Positions 52,640 to 61,138 of a stretch of 64,000 nt of DNA are shown piece by piece. The position numbers were made by a program, and so were the translations under genes. The DNA comes from Streptomyces rugosispiralis (GTDB lineage Bacteria; Actinomycetota; Actinomycetes; Streptomycetales; Streptomycetaceae), in contig NZ_JANIAA010000040.1 of assembly GCF_024505145.1 (NCBI RefSeq), positions 1-64,000 on the forward strand, written 5' to 3'. A model generated the notes under the pieces. That model saw only the letters and a program-made list of their open reading frames with translations, made no database searches and was not told the DNA's origin. The first letter of the stretch is position 1, and each line of letters opens with the position of its first letter.

Positions 52640-53941
52640 ATGAGGAGAAGGACGGCAGCCCTCGCCCTCGGCACCGCCGCAGCGATGGTCCTGACCGGCT
52701 GTTCCGCCATGAGTTCGAACGCGAACGGCACGGTCACGCTCAACATGGTCGAGAGCCTGACCAACCCCGCCCGCACCGATCTGCTCAAGGGGCTCATAGC
52801 CGACTTCGAGAAGCAGAACCCCAAGATCAAGGTCAACCTGATCTCGCCGCCCACCGAACAGGCCGATCAGAAGATCCAGCAGATGCTCCAGTCCGGCAGC
52901 GGCGTGGACGCGCTCGAGGTACGGGACATCACGGTCGGCCCGTGGTCGAACAACGGCTGGCTGTACGACATGGAGAAGGACCTCAAGGGCTGGCAGGGCT
53001 GGAACGCCATGACGGAGAACGCCGCCAAGGCGTCCGAGGACGCCAAGGGCCGTACCTTCTTCGTCCCCTACGGCTTCTACGGGCTAAGCCTCTTCTACCG
53101 CAAGGACCTGATCAAGGACGCCGGGTTCAGCAAGCCCCCGGCCTCCTGGGACCAGCTGCTGAAGCAGGCGTCGGCCATCAACGACCCGGCGAAGCGCCGC
53201 TACGGCTACGCGTTCCGCGGCGGGGCCAACGCCAACAGCAACGTCACCGCCATCATCGAGGCGTACGTGGCCGACAAGGTCGACCTCGCCAACGGCTACA
53301 AGCTGAAGAACGGGCGCACGATCTTCTCCGCGCCCGAGGCCCTGGACGCCCTCAAGACCTACCTCACACTCTTCAAGAAGGCATCGCCCAAGTCGTCCGT
53401 GTCCTGGGGCTATCCGGAGATGGTCGAGGCGTTCTCCAACGGCTCCACGGCCTTCCTGCTCCAGGATCCGGAAGTCATCGCCACGGTCTCCGAGTCCAAG
53501 TCGATCTCGAAGGAGCAGTGGGACACCGCTCCGCTGGTGGCCGGGCCCAGCGGGAAGACCGTCCAGCCGCTGGCCACCGCCGGTTGGGGCATCGCGAAGG
53601 GCAGCAAGCACAAGGCCGAGACCGTCAAGCTGATCAAGTTCCTGTCCCAGGGCAAGGCGTCGACGGACTTCACCAAGAAGAACAGCCTGGTGCCGATCCT
53701 CAAGTCGGCGACCGAGGACCCGTTCTACAAGACCGGCCCGTGGTCGTCCTACGTCACCATGACCGAGCACCCCGACACCTATCTCAACGTCAGCCAGCCG
53801 CGCGGCGTGACCTGGTGGAGCGAGTGGGAACAGAAGTCCGACGCCGACGTGCAGAAGATGGTGATCGGCAAGATGTCGCCCAAGGAACTGCTGACGGGCT
53901 GGGACGCGTACTGGACCAAGAAGTGGGAGCAGGAGAAGTAG
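52640..53941 (+). CDS. ABC transporter substrate-binding lipoprotein, sugar type
   Basis: 433-residue extracellular solute-binding protein, family 1 (MalE-like). Lipobox MVLTGC; mature part with TVTLNMVESLTNPARTDLLK, LIADFEKQNPKIKVNLISPP, FVPYGFYGLSLFYRKDLIKD, NGSTAFLLQDPEVIATV and TAGWGIAKGSK. Expected to bind an oligosaccharide at the outer membrane face. ATG 52640 after AAAGAGG. Precedes two permeases by 2 bases, so it is in one operon. Confidence 0.93.
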   Translation: MRRRTAALALGTAAAMVLTGCSAMSSNANGTVTLNMVESLTNPARTDLLKGLIADFEKQNPKIKVNLISPPTEQADQKIQQMLQSGSGVDALEVRDITVGPWSNNGWLYDMEKDLKGWQGWNAMTENAAKASEDAKGRTFFVPYGFYGLSLFYRKDLIKDAGFSKPPASWDQLLKQASAINDPAKRRYGYAFRGGANANSNVTAIIEAYVADKVDLANGYKLKNGRTIFSAPEALDALKTYLTLFKKASPKSSVSWGYPEMVEAFSNGSTAFLLQDPEVIATVSESKSISKEQWDTAPLVAGPSGKTVQPLATAGWGIAKGSKHKAETVKLIKFLSQGKASTDFTKKNSLVPILKSATEDPFYKTGPWSSYVTMTEHPDTYLNVSQPRGVTWWSEWEQKSDADVQKMVIGKMSPKELLTGWDAYWTKKWEQEK

Positions 53942-53943
53942 GG

Positions 53944-54933
53944 ATGCCCGCCACGTCCGCAACGACGACCGGGCCGAAGACTTCGCGCCCCGTCCGGAAG
54001 CAAGCCGCCCCGCGGGCCCGGAACGGGCCGCGGGGCGGCCGGAAGCGGGAGTTCACGACCCGCCGGGGCCTGCTCATCGCCGCCTTCATGGCGCCTGCCG
54101 CGATCTTCGTGGCGGTGTTCACGTACTACCCCATGATCGCGGGCAGCCAGATGGCCTTCCGCCACTGGGATCTGAACGATCTCACCGACACCTCCTGGGT
54201 GGGCCTGGACAACTTCCACCGTGTCTTCGCCGACCCCAACTGGGGCACTGTGCTGGGCAATACGGGCGCCTGGGTCATCGGATCGATCGTGCCCCAGCTC
54301 GTGATCGGTTTCGCGCTCGCCCTGTGGCTGCGCCGCCGGTTCCGCTTCCGCGGCGTCTACCAGGCGCTGATCTTCTTCCCCTGGGCGATCTCCGGGTTCC
54401 TCATCGGCATCCTGTTCCGCTGGATGTTCAACAGCGAGTTCGGCGTCGTGAACGACCTGCTCCAGAAGGCGGGGCTGATCGACGAGCCGGTGGCGTGGCT
54501 GGCCGATCCGCACAAGGCGATGATCGCCGTGCTGATCGCCAACACCTGGTACGGCGTCACCTTCTTCGCCATCATGATCCTGGCCGCGCTCCAGTCGGTC
54601 CCCGACGAACTGTACGAGGCCGCGGCGCTGGACGGGGCCGGGAAGGCGCGCACGCTCTTCCAGATCACCATCCCCTATATCCGGGTCACGCTGGTGCTCA
54701 CGGTGCTGCTGCGGGTCATCTGGATCTTCAACTTCCCCGATCTGATCTTCGGGATGACCGGTGGCGGGCCGAACAACGAGACGCACATCGTGACCACCTG
54801 GATGATCAAGATCACTCAGCAGGGCGACTACGGCAAGGCGTCGGCGCTCGGTCTCCTCGTGATCGCGGGGCTGCTGCTGTTCACGGTGTTCTTCCTGCTG
54901 GCCACGCGCGAGAAGCGAGAGGTGAGGTCGTGA
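53944..54933 (+). CDS. ABC sugar permease, MalF-type
   Basis: 329 residues with a basic N-terminal tail, then six transmembrane helices (LLIAAFMAPAAIFVAVFTYY; WVIGSIVPQLVIGFALALWL). The EAA loop YEAAALDGAGKARTLFQITI contacts the ATPase. No ATPase gene is present; in Streptomyces such importers share the MsiK ATPase (established). Ends in GTGA overlap with the next permease. Confidence 0.95.
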   Translation: MPATSATTTGPKTSRPVRKQAAPRARNGPRGGRKREFTTRRGLLIAAFMAPAAIFVAVFTYYPMIAGSQMAFRHWDLNDLTDTSWVGLDNFHRVFADPNWGTVLGNTGAWVIGSIVPQLVIGFALALWLRRRFRFRGVYQALIFFPWAISGFLIGILFRWMFNSEFGVVNDLLQKAGLIDEPVAWLADPHKAMIAVLIANTWYGVTFFAIMILAALQSVPDELYEAAALDGAGKARTLFQITIPYIRVTLVLTVLLRVIWIFNFPDLIFGMTGGGPNNETHIVTTWMIKITQQGDYGKASALGLLVIAGLLLFTVFFLLATREKREVRS

Positions 54934-55766
54934 TCGGCAAAGAGACCGCGGCCGGCCGGGCCGTCCGGATCGTCTTCCTGGTGCTGTGGCTGGCCTTCAC
55001 CGTCTTCCCGCTGTACTGGATCCTCATCACCTCGCTGAAGGCGCCGGGCGACATCTTCTCCTTCCCCCTCGCCTACTGGCCCGAGCACTTCTCGCTGGAG
55101 AACTACCGCCAGCTGTTCAACAAGGCCGACTTCGGGACCTATCTCACCAACAGCCTCATCGTCGCGACCGTCGCGGGCGCGGTCGCCACCGCCATCTCGA
55201 TGCTGTCGGCGTATGTGCTGGCGCGCTTCGAGTTCCGCACCAAGTCCGCGCTGCTGACGGCCGCCCTGGTCACCCAGATGATCCCGGCCTTCATCGCGCT
55301 GGGCCCGCTGTATCTGCTGATGACCGACCTGAAGCTGGTCGACAACCGGCTCGGGCTCATCCTCGTCTACATCGCCGTGTGCATCCCCTTCTGCACAGTG
55401 ATGCTCCGCGGCTTCTTCGAGAACATCCCCGACGCGCTGGAGGAGGCAGCGATGATCGACGGCCTCTCCCGGTTCTCGGCGCTGTTCCGCGTACTGCTCC
55501 CGGTGATGCGTCCGGGGATCGTGGCGGCGTTCATCTTCAACTTCGTCAACTGCTGGAACGAGCTGTTCCTGTCGGTGACCCTGATGAACAGCGACGCCAA
55601 CAAGACCGTCCCCACGGCCCTCAACGGATTCATCTCCAGCTTCAACATCGACTGGGGCTCGATGTCGGCTGCGGCCGTGTTCACGATCCTGCCGACCATG
55701 GTGCTCTTCGCCTTCGCGAGCCGCCACATCGTGCAGGGGCTCACCTCCGGCGCCGTGAAGGGGTGA
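54930..55766 (+). CDS. ABC sugar permease, MalG-type
   Basis: 278 residues, six transmembrane helices (VRIVFLVLWLAFTVFPLYWI) and EAA loop LEEAAMIDGLSRFSALFRVL. GTG start overlaps the previous stop by 4 bases. Partner of the preceding permease. Confidence 0.95.
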   Translation: MIGKETAAGRAVRIVFLVLWLAFTVFPLYWILITSLKAPGDIFSFPLAYWPEHFSLENYRQLFNKADFGTYLTNSLIVATVAGAVATAISMLSAYVLARFEFRTKSALLTAALVTQMIPAFIALGPLYLLMTDLKLVDNRLGLILVYIAVCIPFCTVMLRGFFENIPDALEEAAMIDGLSRFSALFRVLLPVMRPGIVAAFIFNFVNCWNELFLSVTLMNSDANKTVPTALNGFISSFNIDWGSMSAAAVFTILPTMVLFAFASRHIVQGLTSGAVKG

Positions 55767-55771
55767 GGGCG

Positions 55772-57397
55772 ATGGCCACGATCGCCGTTCCGCTGCCCGA
55801 CTCCGTCCATGTGCTCACCGGTCCGTCCGGTGACCCGCGCACCGCCGCACCGGCGGGGACGGGCCGCTGGACCGTGCCCGGCGCCGAGGTGACGGCGCGA
55901 CACGATCCGTACGGCGCCCTGCGGCTGACGCTCGCCGCGCCGGGTCCGGAGGGCCTGTCGACGGTGGCGCTGCGCTGGCGCCACCACCCCGGCGGCCACC
56001 GCCCCGCCCTGGTGCTCGGCGATGCGTGGGAGCGCTCGTACGGCGAGTTGCAGTGGCGCAGCGTCCAGCCGGAACGCCCCCTGCCCTGGTACTGGCTGGG
56101 CACCGGCCCGGCCACCGGCACCAGTGCCGGGCTGGGCGTGCGGACCCGCGCCGGGGCGCTGTGCTGCTGGACGGTGGACGAGGACGGCACCACGCTGTGG
56201 CTGGACGTACGCTCCGGCGGCCTGCCTGTGCTGCCGGGCGACCGGGAGATCGCCGCCGCCACGGTGGTCGGGGTGGCGACGGGTGCGGACACCACCCCGT
56301 ACGCGGCGCTCCAGGAGCTGTGCGCCGCCATGTCCCCCGATCCGCTGCTGCCCGCGCAGCCGGTGGTCGGCTGCAACAACTGGTACTACGCCTACGGCCA
56401 GGACTTCGGCCCGGACGCCGTACTGCGCGACGCGGCCACCATCGCCGAGTTCGCCGGGGACCATCCAGTGCGGCCGTTCTGTGTCGTCGACGACGGTTGG
56501 ACGGAGGGCGGGGGAAGCGCCCCGGGAGGGCCGTGGGACACCGGCCTGCGCGGGCTGTTCGACGACATGGCGGGCCTGGCCGCGGGCATCGCCGACCGTG
56601 GCGCCCGGCCAGGCCTGTGGTTCCGGCCGCTGCTGTCCCGGGTGCCGACGGAGGGGATGCGCACGGACACCGGCGCTCCCGGCCGGATCCCCCTGGACCC
56701 GTCGCTGGACGCGACGCTGGCGATCGTCGCCGCCGATGTCGCCCGCTTCCGCTCCTGGGGTTTCGAGCTGATCAAGCACGACTTCAGCACGTACGACGTC
56801 TTCGGCCGCTTCCACCCGGACACACCGCACGAAATGGCCGGTGCCGGATGGCGGCTCGCCGACCGCACCCGCACCACCGCCGAAGTGCTGGTGGGCCTCT
56901 ACCGGACCATCGCCGAGGCGGCCGGGGACGCCGTGGTGCTTGGCTGCAACACCGTCGGGCATCTGGCGGCAGGTCTGGTGCAGGTGCAGCGAACCGGTGA
57001 CGACACCTCGGGCCGTCACTGGGAGCGCACCCGACGGATGGGCATCAACACCCTCGCCTTCCGGCTGGCCCAGCACAGCCGCTTCTACGCGGTGGATGCC
57101 GACTGCGTGCCCTGTACCCCGGCCACCGAGTGGCGGCTGAACCGTCAGTTCCTGGACCTGGTGGCCCGTTCCGGCACCGCGCTGTTCGTCTCCGTCGCCC
57201 CGGCCGCCCGTACCCCGCAGACCGATGCCGACCTCGGCGCGGCCGTCCGGCTCGCGCTGGACGGCGGATCGCCCGGCGGCGTCGAACCGCTGGACTGGCT
57301 CGGGACCACGGCCCCGCGCCGCTGGCGGACGGACAACGCGGAACGCACGTACACGTGGTCCCAGCCCTGGGGTGCGTGGCCGCCGCTTCCGCTCTAG
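55772..57397 (+). CDS. GH36/GH27-like glycoside hydrolase (alpha-galactosidase type)
   Basis: 541 residues. A beta-rich N-terminal domain, then the TIM barrel with CNNWYYAYGQDF, FCVVDDGWTEGGG, RPGLWFRPLLSR, the nucleophile in ELIKHDFSTYD (K335, D337) and a second carboxylate in FYAVDADCVP (D442/D444) suited as acid/base. Clan GH-D melibiase-like. No signal peptide: it should act in the cytoplasm on the imported sugar. Starts 5 bases after the permease stop. It completes the uptake-and-cleavage operon. Linkage specificity is not predictable. Confidence 0.85.
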   Translation: MATIAVPLPDSVHVLTGPSGDPRTAAPAGTGRWTVPGAEVTARHDPYGALRLTLAAPGPEGLSTVALRWRHHPGGHRPALVLGDAWERSYGELQWRSVQPERPLPWYWLGTGPATGTSAGLGVRTRAGALCCWTVDEDGTTLWLDVRSGGLPVLPGDREIAAATVVGVATGADTTPYAALQELCAAMSPDPLLPAQPVVGCNNWYYAYGQDFGPDAVLRDAATIAEFAGDHPVRPFCVVDDGWTEGGGSAPGGPWDTGLRGLFDDMAGLAAGIADRGARPGLWFRPLLSRVPTEGMRTDTGAPGRIPLDPSLDATLAIVAADVARFRSWGFELIKHDFSTYDVFGRFHPDTPHEMAGAGWRLADRTRTTAEVLVGLYRTIAEAAGDAVVLGCNTVGHLAAGLVQVQRTGDDTSGRHWERTRRMGINTLAFRLAQHSRFYAVDADCVPCTPATEWRLNRQFLDLVARSGTALFVSVAPAARTPQTDADLGAAVRLALDGGSPGGVEPLDWLGTTAPRRWRTDNAERTYTWSQPWGAWPPLPL

Positions 57398-57479
57398 ACA
57401 GCGGTAGACGGCCCTGGCCATTGGTCAGGCGCGGGTGGATTCGCGACACCGCCGGACGGGTGGACGACCTGATGAACTG

Positions 57480-57625
57480 TCTCACCGCGAATTCGATATC
57501 GACCTCTCGTGGCAACCCGATCGCGATGGCCACAGGCAACGCCGTACTTGACTTCATCGATTCGCACGAGTTGCAAGCCAACGCCGTCGAGGTCGGCCGC
57601 TTTCTATTTGACGGACTGCGAGAAC
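57480..57625 (+). pseudogene. Class III aminotransferase fragment
   Basis: SRGNPIAMATGNAVLDFIDS, HELQANAVEVGRFLFDGLRE matches the region after the PLP Lys in AGXT2/4-aminobutyrate-type aminotransferases (FGGNPLA...AVLD.I). About 48 codons, no ends. Confidence 0.72.
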
Positions 57626-58055
57626 CACCGCCCACATCTACAGCCACCGCACCCACCAAGCCGACCACGACACCAGTCGCCGCCCTTGGCCTGCCTGGCT
57701 GCGACCACACCGCGACGTGAGACACCGGGCGGCCAGGTTGGGGGAGCCATCGAGGGCAACCCTACGAGAGCCATACCCGGTGTCTCTGGGCCTCCAGACC
57801 CTGCAAGTGGCCTTGATCAACCCGGTCAAGAAGGCCGGTCAAGAAGGTAGGAGCCTACGAATGGCTCGGTCAACCCGATCAAGAAGGTAGAGCCGCCCTC
57901 CGCGTCGTCATCTCTCAAAGCCTCATAGCCTCGTAGCCGCGTGTACCGTCAAACACCTCCACCGCCTGGGAACGTCCTCGCTGGCCGAGAGTGCTTGTGC
58001 GCGCGGAATCCCGCGACCGCTGAGGACGCAGCGGCCGCGGGTTCGGAAGGGATGC
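57626..58055. other. Non-coding debris
   Basis: No gene recognised. Contains an 11-bp inverted repeat (57719-57729 and 57776-57786, GAGACACCGGG) and a short direct repeat (TCAACCCGGTCAAGAAGG near 57816 and again near 57871 with one change). Confidence 0.5.
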
Positions 58056-58281
58056 TCAGAGGTGCTGCTCGGTGGACCGAGTGCGCTGGTACTCCTCCTG
58101 CCGTTCGTCCGTGATGTACTCCGGAACTGGGAAGTCCCACCAGCCGGGGACCCAGGGACCGGCGGCGTCGCGGTCTGTCGGGATCTCCACCAGCGCGGGC
58201 TCGCCCGACTGGACGGCCTTGCACAGCGTCCCCTCCAGGGAGTCGGCGTCCGACACCTTCCACGATTCGATGCCGTAGGTG
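58056..58281 (-). pseudogene. Thiamine-pyrophosphate enzyme C-terminal fragment
   Basis: TYGIESWKVSDADSLEGTLC, AVQSGEPALVEIPTDRDAAG, WVPGWWDFPVPEYITDERQE: C-terminus of an acetolactate-synthase/benzoylformate-decarboxylase-like enzyme. Its 5' end is joined at about 58282 to an amino-acid permease fragment on the same strand. Confidence 0.75.
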
Positions 58282-58284
58282 GGC

Positions 58285-59177
58285 GCCGGGGAACATGTCG
58301 TCGCGGGCGAAGGAGAACACGATACGGCTCGCTGCGGCCTGCTGGCTCATCACGCCGGCGAGGAAGGAGGTGAGGGTGACGACCAGCACCAGCTTGGTGC
58401 CGACGGTCCCGATCGAATTCTGGAGGATCGCGGGGATGGGGTTGGCGTCCTTCCCCGCGAGGATCGACGGCAGGTCCGGTGCGGCGAGCGCGTAGCCGAC
58501 GAACGCGAAGATCGCCGCCAGCCCTCCGACGACCACGGTCAGCTGCATGGCGCGGGGGATGCTGCGCGCGGGGTCAGGCACCTCCTCGGCGACCTCGCCG
58601 CATGCCTCGAATCCGTAGTAGAGGAAGAGGCCGACGAGCGATGCGGCCATGAACGCCCCGAAGTAGCTCCCGTTGTGGTCGATACCGCCGCTGTCGAAGA
58701 ACATCGAAAGGGAGTTGTGCCGCTCGAAGACGAGCAGGTAGAGGCCCACGAGGATGATGCCGATCAGTTCCGCGGCGAGACCGATCTTCGAGATCAGGGC
58801 CAGTGTCCGGGTGCCGAAGCTGTTGAGCACCAGACAGACGGCCGTGATGGCGACCGCGATGAGCAGACGCCGGCCGGGCGTCGAGGTGACCCCCGGCCGG
58901 TCGGCGGTGCCGACGAAGAGACTGGCCACGAAGTCAGAGCTGAACAGCGCCGTGCTAAGTGATGCCGATGGTGATGCAGCATATGTAGGTCCACGCGGTG
59001 AACCAGGCGTAGCGCCCGTTCCACAGCCGCCGGACCCACTGGTAGAGGCCGCCTGCGAGCGGGAACTGCGAGACGACCTCGCCGAAGACCAGGGCCACCA
59101 GGAACTGCCCGAGGCCGACGATGGCTATCCAGAAGATGGACGGTCCGCCGCCGGTGGACAGTCCGACCGCGAAGAGG
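58285..59177 (-). pseudogene. APC-family amino-acid permease, truncated and frameshifted
   Basis: IFWIAIVGLGQFLVALVFGE, FPLAGGLYQWVRRLWNGRYA, WFTAWTYICCITIGI, then a frame change near 58950 to FVASLFVGTADRPG and LIAVAITAVCLVLNSFGTRT, FMAASLVGLFLYYGFEACGE, SFARDDMFPGA. The first ~60 residues are replaced by copy B of the tRNA flank and the last third by the TPP-enzyme fragment. Confidence 0.85.
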
Positions 59178-59303
59178 CACCGTTGACACGTCTGCGAGTT
59201 GGGAGCACGAGGGCTCCCAGAGGGCTCGCACTCGCTCCCTGCCCGGCAACGGCTAAGGCCGCCCCCGCTACCCGCGAAAACGGCCTCCGACCTGCAATGA
59301 TGC
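59178..59303 (+). repeat. tRNA-Pro 3'-flank direct repeat, copy B
   Basis: Matches 39709-39823 apart from a 10-base insertion and scattered changes: CACCGTTGACACGTCTGCGA, GGGAGCACGAGGGCTCCC, AACGGCCTCCGACCTGC. Continues directly into the tRNA-Pro 3' half. Confidence 0.8.
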
Positions 59304-59348
59304 TGGTCGGGACGACAGGATTTGAACCTGCGACCCCTTGCCCCCCAG
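59304..59348 (-). tRNA. tRNA-Pro 3' half (attachment-site relic)
   Basis: The minus strand reads anticodon loop CTGGGGGG, then AAGGGGTCGCAGGTTCAAAT and CCTGTCGTCCCGACCA: anticodon (GGG), variable loop, T arm with GGTTCAAATCC and acceptor end with encoded CCA. The 5' half does not follow (59349 onward has no D arm or acceptor strand), so it is not a functional tRNA. A 3' tRNA fragment of this size is what integrases leave at attachment sites. Confidence 0.8.
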
Positions 59349-59536
59349 CGGCGTGGCAACTCTCCGCAACGATCCGTACCGCTCTGCCGCAGTCCGTCGG
59401 GGGCCGTAAACGGCTATACCAGGCAGGAGCGCGAAGTCGTCAGTCACCACCCCAGAGAACGCCCATACCGCCAGCACACTCCTATATTCTGGCCGCTGTC
59501 GGCCCTGGTACCCGAGATCACGAAGGAGGATGAGCT

Positions 59537-59806
59537 ATGAGGCCAGCCACCGCCGCGAAGCTCCGCGCCAATGCCGCGACCATCCGCCAGCTCGGGCGTC
59601 AGCACGGCTTGCACTCCTTCGCGCTCAGCACCGAACCCAGGGAACTCGTGGCAACCCTGGACGCCGACCGCTCTTATTTCGACATCACCAGCTTCGAAAC
59701 AGATCTGTCCACCATCCTCGGCGCCCTCGTGGAGGTCGTCCCCCGAGGCCCCGGCGTGGACATCGACGAAACCGAACCTCTGAACGATCTGCGCGGGGCA
59801 GCGTGA
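59537..59806 (+). CDS. MNT-like antitoxin lacking the catalytic motif
   Basis: 89 residues: AAKLRANAATIRQLGRQHGL, LDADRSYFDITSFETDLSTI, LGALVEVVPRGPGVDIDE. The order is that of MNT-type minimal nucleotidyltransferases (usually LFGSxARG...SDxD then DPDRS..DI...L...L...VDVV), but the GS...D.D segment between SFAL and LDADRS is missing. AAGGAGG precedes the ATG. It overlaps the HepT-like gene by GTGA. If expressed it could bind but not AMPylate its partner. Confidence 0.65.
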   Translation: MRPATAAKLRANAATIRQLGRQHGLHSFALSTEPRELVATLDADRSYFDITSFETDLSTILGALVEVVPRGPGVDIDETEPLNDLRGAA

Positions 59807-60156
59807 CCACACGCGCCGACCGGGAGCGCCAGGAACCGCTTCGCCCGACCGACGCAATGGCAGCACTCGACCAGGCTCGCTCAACCATCCGCAATGGAAC
59901 ACCGAAACCAGGCGACCAAGGCCTCCTCGCCCTGGCCTATTGCATGCTCACCTTCGGCGAAATGCTGAAACAGGCATCTCACGGCCTTGTCACACAGGCA
60001 TACAGCGGCCCCATCGCGCTGCGCGACAAACTCGCTCACCTGCCGCACCGCAAGCTCAACGCGGAAGTGCTCGCCGCCTCCGTCGAACGAGCCACCGCCG
60101 AGGTCCTCCCCCTGATACAAGCCCGCATCCAGGACCTCAGCAACACCAGCGCCTGA
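59803..60156 (+). CDS. HepT-like HEPN toxin
   Basis: 117-residue helical protein with the HEPN RX4-6H motif: R74-DKLA-H79 in IALRDKLAHLPHRKL. HepT toxins are RNases paired with MNT antitoxins that AMPylate a Tyr just after the His (RX4HXY); here the residues after H are LPH, so the modifiable Tyr is absent, matching the loss of the catalytic site in the partner. Overlap with the upstream gene shows translational coupling. Confidence 0.72.
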   Translation: MTTRADRERQEPLRPTDAMAALDQARSTIRNGTPKPGDQGLLALAYCMLTFGEMLKQASHGLVTQAYSGPIALRDKLAHLPHRKLNAEVLAASVERATAEVLPLIQARIQDLSNTSA

Positions 60157-60376
60157 GAGACCGTGAGTTCGCCGTTGAGCATTCAGCCACGGGTCCCTCC
60201 GTGGGCGACTCGCGACGCCTGCCGAAGCTGTACGAATTGCGCGGATGAGGTGTTCGGCAAGGACAGGGCCGCATGACCCTGTCGTCACCGCAGTTTCCCG
60301 AGACGAATGCCCGCAGGTTCGTCTCCCCTCCTATGGTGAGGGTGAGGTGCTGCCTTACCGCCGAGGAGTAGCCGAC

Positions 60377-61078
60377 ATGACGTACACGGATGACCGTGCG
60401 ACGCGGGTGCGCGAGGTGCGTCGCCGACTCGCGCAGGAGGGGCCGCCGCGGACGCGAGACCAAGAGGGAGACTTCGAGACCGTCACGGTGCCCGAGAAGT
60501 ATTGCGACCAGCTGCGCGATCTGATGGTCTCCGAAGGGGCCGAGAAGGTTGTCGAGGTCGGTCTCGCCTACGCCAGCTCTGCGCTCGCCATCGGTGAGGC
60601 CCTGGCGACCGTCAACCGTCCGCTCCCCCGACACGTCATCATCGACCCGTTTCAAGACCGCGAGTACTCCAACGCCGGCTGGGATCTGCTGCGCTCTGCG
60701 GGGCTGGACTCGATCGCGACGCTCATGCTCGCTCCTTCGTCGATCGCGCTCCCGAGGCTCCTCACCGAAGGCTTCGTCGCCGACGCGGCATTCGTGGATG
60801 GCAGTCACCGGTTCCACGAAGTCTTCGTCGATCTCTATTACTTGCGCAAGATCGTCCGCCCCGGTGGCCTGATTGTCATCGACGACGACTGGTGGCCGTC
60901 TGTGCACACGGCCGGGCAGTACTACGAGCGGAACCTGGGATGGACGGTGATCCCCGACGCCTTCTCCGGCGAGACGATCGGCGTCGGACCTCATGGTAAA
61001 CAGGGGGCCCGGTGCAAGGCATATCGCTTACCCGCCCCCTCGTTCGAACCTTTTTTCGAGGACTTTCGCGCGTTCTGA
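60377..61078 (+). CDS. Class I SAM-dependent methyltransferase
   Basis: 233 residues of the Methyltransf_24/CmcI-like type: KVVEVGLAYASSALAIGEAL (SAM motif), VIIDPFQDREYSNAGWD, DAAFVDGSHRFHEVFVDLYY, VRPGGLIVIDDDWWPSVHTA. The conserved Asp cluster (VDGSH, IDDDWW) could bind a metal as in O-methyltransferases. ATG with GAGGAG. Stands alone; its substrate is unknown. Confidence 0.9.
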   Translation: MTYTDDRATRVREVRRRLAQEGPPRTRDQEGDFETVTVPEKYCDQLRDLMVSEGAEKVVEVGLAYASSALAIGEALATVNRPLPRHVIIDPFQDREYSNAGWDLLRSAGLDSIATLMLAPSSIALPRLLTEGFVADAAFVDGSHRFHEVFVDLYYLRKIVRPGGLIVIDDDWWPSVHTAGQYYERNLGWTVIPDAFSGETIGVGPHGKQGARCKAYRLPAPSFEPFFEDFRAF

Positions 61079-61138
61079 CCCTGTACGTGCCAGAAACCTC
61101 GTCCGTGCCGGTCAGGGAGCCTGAGCACTGCAGCGGGA

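Noticed and set aside
57719..57786. Inverted repeat GAGACACCGGG with a 46-base loop as a terminator or IS end
   Set aside because: The loop is too long for a terminator, there is no T run, and no transposase or target duplication is associated. Kept only as a note in the region entry.
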